The translations under genes and the position numbers were made by a program. The notes beneath the pieces were generated by a model, which saw only the letters and a program-made list of their open reading frames with translations, did no database searches and was not told the DNA's origin. A DNA stretch of 5,847 nt from Acidobacteriaceae bacterium (GTDB taxonomy: Bacteria; Acidobacteriota; Terriglobia; Terriglobales; Acidobacteriaceae): the NCBI GenBank assembly GCA_030042915.1, contig JASHYS010000125.1:1-5847 (forward strand). The letters run 5' to 3'. This document shows positions 1 to 5,847 of the stretch, in pieces. Every line of letters begins with the position of its first letter. Within the stretch, counting starts at the first letter, position 1.

Positions 1-1
1 C

Positions 2-250
2 TCTGGCGACACCGAAAATGCCGACTCCGACGTTTCGCCCGGCTCGCTCTACGCCTCAGGCTTGATTGCTGCGGGCGGCATCGTGGGCCTCATCGGCGTC
101 GCCTTGCAAGGTTATGAGAATCATTTCGACAAGCCCAATCCCATCGGCTGGCCGCATTCGTTCCTCTACAACCCCTGGGTGTCGGTCGTAGCGTTCGGGC
201 TGCTGGCGTATTCGCTCTACTACTTTGCACGCAAGCCGCTGAAGAAATGA
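2..250 (+). CDS. OPT-family oligopeptide/metal-chelate transporter, C-terminal fragment
   Basis: This is the 3' end of a gene that enters from the left edge; 82 codons are visible before TGA at 248-250. The peptide opens with a short acidic, Ser-rich stretch, then VSPGSLYASGLIAAGG and a hydrophobic segment (roughly visible residues 18-38), a polar loop with HFDKPNPIGWPHSF, and a last membrane span (FGLLAYSLYYFA) ending in the basic tail RKPLKK. The SPGSLYASGLIAGGG-like motif followed by one or two closing helices is what I know from the end of bacterial OPT-family (oligopeptide/YSL-type) inner-membrane transporters, which import peptides or metal chelates. The TTG at 62 lies inside this reading frame, which is open back to the window edge, so I do not take it as a start. 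Substrate cannot be judged from the tail. Another polytopic carrier with a similar end is the main alternative. Confidence 0.75.
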   Translation, partial: SGDTENADSDVSPGSLYASGLIAAGGIVGLIGVALQGYENHFDKPNPIGWPHSFLYNPWVSVVAFGLLAYSLYYFARKPLKK

Positions 251-280
251 TCGGCCCTTAACGGCATCGCACATTCGCAC

Positions 281-307
281 TTGGAGCGGGCTACTCTCCG
301 CTACAAT
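281..307 (+). promoter_or_regulatory. Putative sigma70-type promoter of guaB
   Basis: TTGGAG (281-286, four of six matches to TTGACA) and TACAAT (302-307, five of six matches to TATAAT) are separated by 15 bp, shorter than the preferred 17. Transcription would start near 314, giving a leader of about 56 nt that begins just before the hairpin at 316-358. The site lies after the stop of the OPT-type gene, and I see no terminator between them. The AGCGG/CCGCT inverted repeat at 285-289 and 298-302 lies between the two boxes. Confidence 0.4.
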
Positions 308-309
308 AG

Positions 310-2449
<2,140 letters not shown>

Positions 2450-2541
2450 TTTGCGCGCAACAACCGGCGTGAGCCAAGCTTCATGCGTGCGCTTAGATGG
2501 CGCAGTCCTCTTGTTGACCGCGCAGCTGGAACGGGTGGCAG

Positions 2542-3384
2542 TCAGAGGGCCGGGACTTGTTCGGCAGCCTCGGTTTCATCGGAGCCGAACGAGTTGGATG
2601 CCGGAGCGACTCCAGCGGGTGATGAAGCAATGAGAGTGGAATTCTTTTTGGAGTCCGGGTCGAACGCGGCAGCGGCGATGAACTTCTCAGCGGATGCAGT
2701 GTCCCAGCGGCCAAAAACGCTCTTCGTAAGAAGGCCAAGATCGGAGAAGAAAGTGGCGCGGGCCATGTACGCGGCGTCCAACTGCTGCTTCACGGGCAGC
2801 ACCACGCCGTGGAAATAAGCGCTGAAGCGATCCCTGGGCACTCGGGTAAAAAGCGCTTCCTCATGCGCGAACGCCAGAGTGGCCATGCCTGTGATTCCGG
2901 GACGGCAAGCGAGACTACAGATCATTTCTTCGAGCGGCTTTGGGCGGGGACCGACCAGGCTCATGTGGCCGAGCAGTACGTTGACGAGTTGCGGAAGCTC
3001 GTCGAGCTTGGAATTGCGCAGAAAGGCGCCGACAGGCGTGAGGCGTTGCCGGCTCCAGCTTGCCATGGAAGCTTCAGCCTCCCCGGCGCCGTCAACGATG
3101 GTGCGGAACTTGACGATGGTGAAGGCACGGCCGTGACGGCCAATGCGTTTCTGCCGGAAAAGGACCGGACCCGGCGAGGTGAGACGCACCGCGGCCGCGA
3201 TCGCCAGAAGCGCGGGGAGCGCCACGGGCAATGCCAACAGCACACAGGCGCAATCGAAAAGGCGTTTTGCCGCCGAGCGGGACCATGGACTCAACTCGTT
3301 CTGGCGCGTAGCGCCGGCGGCCGATAGCAGACGAAAAGATGAATTGCGATAATCGGAACTAAGATGCCCTTGTCCTGAAGCCAA
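2542..3384 (-). CDS. Polyprenyl-phosphate sugar-phosphate transferase (Bac_transf family), short form
   Basis: This enzyme class transfers a sugar-1-phosphate from a nucleotide sugar to undecaprenyl phosphate, starting repeat-unit assembly of an exopolysaccharide, capsule or O-antigen at the inner membrane. The 280-residue protein has a 38-residue polar N-terminus, one membrane (probably re-entrant) helix at about 40-66 beginning KRLFD, SPGP (70-73), FRQKRIGRHGRAF, KFRT (92-95), the catalytic acidic pair Asp128-Glu129 in KLDELPQL, VGPRP (144-148) and RPGITG (161-166). It lacks the four-helix N-terminal half of WcaJ/WbaP-type enzymes, so it is a PglC-like short form. After RPGITG it reads MATLAFAHEEALF, not the more usual WQV/AQVNGR, placing it in the subgroup with an EE motif and a LPVK segment. 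The Ala/Ser-rich tail from about 236 is outside the domain. The start is TTG at 3384, fixed by GGAGGAG six bases upstream; no ATG or GTG lies before the helix. It is divergent from the exporter gene. The sugar donor cannot be told. Confidence 0.92.
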   Translation of the reverse strand: MASGQGHLSSDYRNSSFRLLSAAGATRQNELSPWSRSAAKRLFDCACVLLALPVALPALLAIAAAVRLTSPGPVLFRQKRIGRHGRAFTIVKFRTIVDGAGEAEASMASWSRQRLTPVGAFLRNSKLDELPQLVNVLLGHMSLVGPRPKPLEEMICSLACRPGITGMATLAFAHEEALFTRVPRDRFSAYFHGVVLPVKQQLDAAYMARATFFSDLGLLTKSVFGRWDTASAEKFIAAAAFDPDSKKNSTLIASSPAGVAPASNSFGSDETEAAEQVPAL

Positions 3385-3388
3385 ACTG

Positions 3389-3395
3389 CTCCTCC
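3389..3395 (-). promoter_or_regulatory. Strong Shine-Dalgarno that sets a TTG start
   Basis: On the - strand GGAGGAG (3395 down to 3389) precedes TTG at 3384-3382, with six bases between GGAGG and TTG. It is the best ribosome binding site in the window. Because no in-frame ATG or GTG precedes the conserved membrane helix, it decides the start of the sugar transferase. Confidence 0.8.
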
Positions 3396-3492
3396 AACCG
3401 TACGAGCGACTTACTGGGACAGGTCTGAGGCGGAGAACCGGAAAGCAAGTGGTGGCGCAGTGATGAATGATCTCAAAGCTAACTTGGCATTA

Positions 3493-3501
3493 ACTATAAC
3501 A
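3493..3501 (-). promoter_or_regulatory. Possible extended -10 promoter of the sugar transferase gene
   Basis: On the - strand this reads TGT-TATAGT, an extended -10 with five of six matches to TATAAT. Initiation near 3486 would give a leader of about 100 nt before the TTG at 3384. No TTGACA-like -35 is visible; the expected -35 position lies at the edge of the C-rich complement of the G-quadruplex motif. Confidence 0.3.
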
Positions 3502-3507
3502 GAAAGA

Positions 3508-3526
3508 GGGGGCGGGCGGGGCTGGG
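3508..3526 (+). promoter_or_regulatory. Canonical G-quadruplex-forming motif
   Basis: The + strand carries GGGGG-C-GGG-C-GGGG-CT-GGG, four G-runs of at least three with loops of 1, 1 and 2 nt. Such short loops favour a stable parallel quadruplex. It lies immediately upstream of the possible - strand -10 at 3493-3501 and in the template strand for that promoter. The motif is certain; folding and function in the cell are not shown. Confidence 0.6.
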
Positions 3527-3557
3527 AGAGGAACCTGGAATCTAACTGCTCTGCGAC

Positions 3558-3571
3558 GCCGCGCGCGCGGC
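3558..3571. repeat. 14-bp alternating CG palindrome
   Basis: GCCGCGCGCGCGGC is its own reverse complement. The ten central bases alternate C and G, a composition prone to Z-DNA or cruciform extrusion. It could also be a chance product of high GC. No other support for a function is seen. Confidence 0.35.
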
Positions 3572-3615
3572 CTCAGGCGCAGCAGGCTGGAATCGCGGCG
3601 TGAAGCTGCGCAACG

Positions 3616-3627
3616 TGACCAAGGTCA
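3616..3627. promoter_or_regulatory. Small inverted repeat, possible operator half-sites
   Basis: TGACC-AA-GGTCA is a perfect 5-bp inverted repeat with a 2-bp spacer, about 60 bp upstream of the exporter ATG. It is followed by GGTTAC (3631-3636), which is one base off the complement of the GTGACC at 3615-3620. The size suits a dimeric repressor or activator site, but arms this short arise by chance. Confidence 0.25.
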
Positions 3628-3670
3628 TGAGGTTACGGACCGGAAAGCGCCATGGCAGGGCCACTTGAAA

Positions 3671-3679
3671 TGCTATAGA
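3671..3679 (+). promoter_or_regulatory. Possible extended -10 immediately before the exporter start
   Basis: The sequence TGC-TATAGA is an extended -10 element with four of six matches to TATAAT. Initiation 7-9 bases downstream would fall at 3686-3688, on or next to the ATG at 3688, which would make the mRNA leaderless. No -35 match is seen at the expected spacing, and there is no convincing Shine-Dalgarno before 3688, which fits a leaderless message. Confidence 0.3.
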
Positions 3680-3687
3680 CTCGAGCC

Positions 3688-3831
3688 ATGAATTCCCCCT
3701 TCCGCGAAAGAAGTGGCGCAGGCCGCAAACTTCCTTGCTGCTCCCGTCGCGGATACCAGGTTCATCTCGTCCGACAACTCAGTTTTGCGGTCTTCGTTGC
3801 CCTGGTTACGTGCGTCATACGGGCCCAGAGC
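3688..3831 (+). other. N-terminal export signal with twin-arginine-like and lipobox-like features
   Basis: Residues 1-31 are basic and long, 32-44 are hydrophobic (SFAVFVALVTCVI), and cleavage is most likely after AQS (48) by signal peptidase I. SRRGY at 19-23 resembles the Tat motif, but the hydrophobic core starts nine residues later and Arg29 lies between. LVTC at 39-42 resembles a lipobox, as in the lipoprotein Wza, yet Thr at -1 is disfavoured. Plain Sec export is the default reading. Confidence 0.55.
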
Positions 3832-5847
3832 ACAAGCAGTCTGGATTGTTCAGATCCCTTGCTTGCCGGAACCTTGGAGTGCACAAGCCAGACGCAGGAA
3901 GGAACCCAGCAGCCACAAACTGGAGTGCCCGGTCAATACAACCTCCCCTCCGCGAACCCGCAAACGAATCTCCCGGGAACGCAGAACCCCGCAGGCAACA
4001 CCAACTATCCTTCGAATCGCCAGGGCTCCTACTGGGACCTGGAGCAATTGTTGCGGCAGAATGGCATGCAGCAAGCGCCGCTTCCGCCCGAGCCGCTGAC
4101 AGAATTTCAGAAATTCGTCGCCTCCACCACCGGCCTCATTCTGCCTGTCTACGGAGCCGATCTCTTCCGGCGCGTCCCCTCGACGTTTGCGCCGGTTGAC
4201 CTGGCGCCGGTTCCGGCTGACTACGTGGTCGGGCCGGGTGATGAGTTGCGCGTCCGCATCTGGGGCCAGGTGAATTTCGAGTACAACCTGCGCGTGGACC
4301 GCTCGGGTGATATCTATCTGCCGCAAGTTGGCCAGGTTCATGTGGCGGGGCTGGCTTTTTCAGCGCTTGACGCGCATGTGCGCGAGGCGCTGGGCCGCGT
4401 CTACCGCAACTTCGACTTGACCGTCGACCTGGGGCAGATACGTGCTATTCAGGTGTACGTTGCCGGCCAGGCGCGGAGGCCGGGCGTTTATACCGTGAGC
4501 GGGCTCAGCACGCTGGCAGATGCGATTTTTTCCAGTGGCGGACCTACCGTGGAAGGCTCGATGCGCTCCATTGAGCTGCGCCGCGAAGGAACCGTAGTCA
4601 TGCGTTTCGATCTTTACGACCTGCTCATTCGGGGCGACAAGACCAAGGACGCCAGGCTGCAGTCGGGCGACGTTATCTTCATTCCCCCCGTGGGCCCGCA
4701 AGCCGCCGTGGTGGGAAGCGTGCGCAATCCGGGCATCTATGAACTGGGCCCGCAGGAGCCGCTTTCCGGCGCTTTGCGAGATGCCGGCGGCGTATCTGCC
4801 GTGGCTGCGGAAGCCCGCGTCTCCATCGAACGCATCGACGAGCATCGCGAACGCAGCGCGATGGAGGTGGGTTACGATCCCGCGGGGATGGCGACGGCGT
4901 TGGCCGACGGCGACGTAATTCGCGTGTACTCCATTGTGCCCCGATACGAAAAAACGGTCACGCTGAGAGGAAACATCGCCAATCCCGGGCGTTTTGCCTG
5001 GCATGAGGGCATGCATATCAGCGAGCTGATTCCCGACAAAGAATCGTTGCTGACGCGGAACTATTGGTGGCGGCGCGCGCAGATGGGGCTCCCCGCGCCG
5101 GAATTCGAGCCCGTCCCCGGTTTCGCCAATCTGCGCCAGCCGGTCGACAATCACCCCATCGCGATTCCGCAGCGGCAGCAAATGCAGACTGCGAACGGTC
5201 CGAACCAAACGGCGCCTGAAGCGCAGCAGACCGTTTCAGCGCAGGACCAGTATGGTGTGCAGAACTATGGTGCGCAGAACGCGTATACGCCGCTCGAGGA
5301 CCAGTACGCCATGCAGAACGCGCCGGCATTGCAGCAGGCACAAACGGGAATGGCGCAGAACACGACTCAAGGCACACTACCGGGCGCGCAGCAGCGAGCT
5401 GGAAGTGCGCCGCTGGCCGGAGCGCAGGCGCCTCAAACCAGCCAATCCATGGCTCCCACGCAACGAACCGACGTCGTGTTGCCGGCTCCCGAAATCGACT
5501 GGGACTACGCGGTCATCGAGCGGGTCGACGCGGAGACCTTGAAGACGGAGCTGATTCCATTCGACCTGGGCAAGTTGGTGCTGCAGCATGACTCCGCGCA
5601 GGATCTCGCTTTGCAAGCCGGCGACGTGGTTTCGATCTTCTCCGCGGCCGACATTCGTGTGCCCGTTGCGGAGCAGACCAAGCTGGTGCGGCTGGAGGGC
5701 GAGTTTGTGCATGCCGGCGTGTACTCTGTGCGGCCCGGCGAGACCCTGCGGCAACTGGTAGAGCGGGCCGGAGGGCTGACCGCCAACGCTTATCTCTACG
5801 GCTCGGAATTCACGCGCGTTTCCACACGCGCCATGCAACAGGCCAGG
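3688..5847 (+). CDS. Polysaccharide export outer-membrane protein (Poly_export/SLBB), 3' end missing
   Basis: The frame is open from ATG 3688 to the window edge, 720 codons without a stop. This is a Wza-related exporter: such proteins form the periplasmic/outer-membrane channel through which capsule or exopolysaccharide leaves the cell. Order: export signal (1-48), Gln/Asn/Pro-rich linker (about 66-113), Poly_export domain from DYVVGPGDELRVRIWG (178-193), SLBB 1 from VYVAGQARRPGVYTV (256-270), SLBB 2 from VVGSVRNPGIYEL (341-353), SLBB 3 from VTLRGNIANPGRF (424-436), interrupted by a Gln-rich insertion (about 495-592) and resuming at DVVLPAPEIDWDYAVIE, then the start of SLBB 4 at VRLEGEFVHAGVYSV (668-682). 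With four SLBB units it is much longer than Wza (about 380 residues); large forms of this kind are typical of Acidobacteriota. The start is the only ATG between the in-frame TAG at 3676 and the signal sequence, and has no clear Shine-Dalgarno. It is divergent from the sugar transferase. The open frames on the opposite strand here are shadows. Confidence 0.93.
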   Translation, partial: MNSPFRERSGAGRKLPCCSRRGYQVHLVRQLSFAVFVALVTCVIRAQSTSSLDCSDPLLAGTLECTSQTQEGTQQPQTGVPGQYNLPSANPQTNLPGTQNPAGNTNYPSNRQGSYWDLEQLLRQNGMQQAPLPPEPLTEFQKFVASTTGLILPVYGADLFRRVPSTFAPVDLAPVPADYVVGPGDELRVRIWGQVNFEYNLRVDRSGDIYLPQVGQVHVAGLAFSALDAHVREALGRVYRNFDLTVDLGQIRAIQVYVAGQARRPGVYTVSGLSTLADAIFSSGGPTVEGSMRSIELRREGTVVMRFDLYDLLIRGDKTKDARLQSGDVIFIPPVGPQAAVVGSVRNPGIYELGPQEPLSGALRDAGGVSAVAAEARVSIERIDEHRERSAMEVGYDPAGMATALADGDVIRVYSIVPRYEKTVTLRGNIANPGRFAWHEGMHISELIPDKESLLTRNYWWRRAQMGLPAPEFEPVPGFANLRQPVDNHPIAIPQRQQMQTANGPNQTAPEAQQTVSAQDQYGVQNYGAQNAYTPLEDQYAMQNAPALQQAQTGMAQNTTQGTLPGAQQRAGSAPLAGAQAPQTSQSMAPTQRTDVVLPAPEIDWDYAVIERVDAETLKTELIPFDLGKLVLQHDSAQDLALQAGDVVSIFSAADIRVPVAEQTKLVRLEGEFVHAGVYSVRPGETLRQLVERAGGLTANAYLYGSEFTRVSTRAMQQAR
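5170..5463 (+). other. Gln-rich low-complexity insertion within an SLBB domain
   Basis: This encodes residues 495-592 of the exporter. About 24 of 98 residues are Gln, the rest mainly Ala, Asn, Thr, Pro and Gly, with no hydrophobic core and few charges. It separates DKESLLTRNYWWRR and DWDYAVIERVD, which I expect to belong to one folded unit. It is probably a disordered loop exposed in the periplasm or at the ring edge. Reading frame and base composition stay consistent, so it is not a frameshift artefact. Confidence 0.75.
5243..5319 (+). repeat. Degenerate tandem repeat inside the Gln-rich insertion
   Basis: The 23-bp stretches at 5243-5265 and 5297-5319 match at 19 of 23 positions, 54 bp (18 codons) apart, encoding DQYGVQN and DQYAMQN. 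A shorter TGCAGAAC/CGCAGAAC word recurs at 5257, 5272, 5311 and 5353 (VQN, AQN, MQN, AQN). This points to growth of the insertion by repeat duplication followed by point divergence. Confidence 0.55.

Larger units (their letters stand above)
3437..3648 (+). repeat. 10-bp direct repeat ACCGGAAAGC at both ends of the control region
   Basis: ACCGGAAAGC occurs at 3437-3446 and again at 3639-3648, about 50 bp inside each of the two divergent start codons. A 10-bp identity within 300 bp is uncommon but not decisive. It could be a protein-binding box serving both promoters. Confidence 0.25.
3385..3687. other. Divergent intergenic control region between two polysaccharide genes
   Basis: These 303 bp separate the starts of the sugar transferase (-) and the exporter (+). 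I see no gene here. The region holds a relatively AT-rich patch (about 3470-3505), a G-quadruplex motif (3508-3526), an alternating CG palindrome (3558-3571), a TGACC/GGTCA inverted repeat (3616-3627), a 10-bp direct repeat (3437-3446 and 3639-3648), and one extended -10-like element pointing each way. Both genes are probably expressed from here; shared control is inference. Confidence 0.6.

Noticed and set aside
285..302. AGCGG/CCGCT inverted repeat as a terminator for the OPT-type gene
   Set aside because: Short 5-bp stem with an 8-nt loop and no T-run; it overlaps the promoter spacer and could at most be an operator.
2450..2541. Possible bidirectional terminator between the convergent VanZ-like and sugar transferase genes (TTGCGCGCAA at 2451-2460; TGCGC/GCGCA arms at 2488-2504)
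   Set aside because: Stems are only about five base pairs and neither strand has a T-run after them, so I cannot support an intrinsic terminator.
2809..3327. 172-codon + strand open frame opposite the sugar transferase
   Set aside because: The - strand encodes all Bac_transf motifs here; the + strand product has none.
3713..4199. Two + strand open frames overlapping the exporter's first 170 codons
   Set aside because: Both are out of frame with the signal peptide and export domain that continue in the frame beginning at 3688; they are Arg/Ser/Pro-rich shadows.
4360..5208. 282-codon open frame on the - strand opposite the exporter
   Set aside because: The + strand frame shows clear Poly_export and SLBB motifs across the whole span; the antisense product is Arg/His/Ala-rich with no domain.

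Overview
The window is GC-rich and densely coding. Its proteins look like those of an Acidobacteriota (Terriglobia-type) soil bacterium. The main clues are the form of the OPT-family transporter tail at the left edge, and the sequence of the large SLBB-domain export protein at the right edge, whose PDKESLLTR and YLYGSEFTR stretches I associate with that phylum. This placement is recognition by eye, not a database result.

Left part (1-2449, all on the + strand): the last 82 codons of an OPT-family transporter; a 119-bp gap with a plausible promoter and a strong predicted hairpin that buries the guaB ribosome binding site; complete guaB (IMP dehydrogenase, first committed step of GMP synthesis); and a VanZ-like membrane protein whose GTG start overlaps the end of guaB by 11 nt. 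The guaB/vanZ-like junction is built of 42-bp tandem repeats that are read in frame as a Pro/Arg-rich N-terminal tail of the VanZ-like protein.

Right part (2542-5847): an exopolysaccharide or capsule locus read divergently from a 303-bp control region. On the - strand is a short-form polyprenyl-phosphate sugar-phosphate transferase (Bac_transf family), with a TTG start set by a near-perfect Shine-Dalgarno. On the + strand is a long Poly_export/SLBB outer-membrane polysaccharide exporter, at least 720 codons, that runs off the right edge. The transferase would load the first sugar onto the lipid carrier at the inner membrane; the export protein would form the periplasmic and outer-membrane channel for the finished polymer. 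The control region holds a canonical G-quadruplex motif, two similar extended -10 elements facing opposite ways, a small inverted repeat and a 10-bp direct repeat.

Most worth a second look: the SD-sequestering hairpin of guaB, the 42-bp repeat array at the guaB/vanZ-like boundary, a roughly 98-residue Gln-rich insertion inside an SLBB domain, the G-quadruplex in the divergent promoter region, and a possibly leaderless start for the exporter. I see no mobile element, CRISPR array, tRNA or rRNA, and nothing that amounts to a wholly new multi-gene system.
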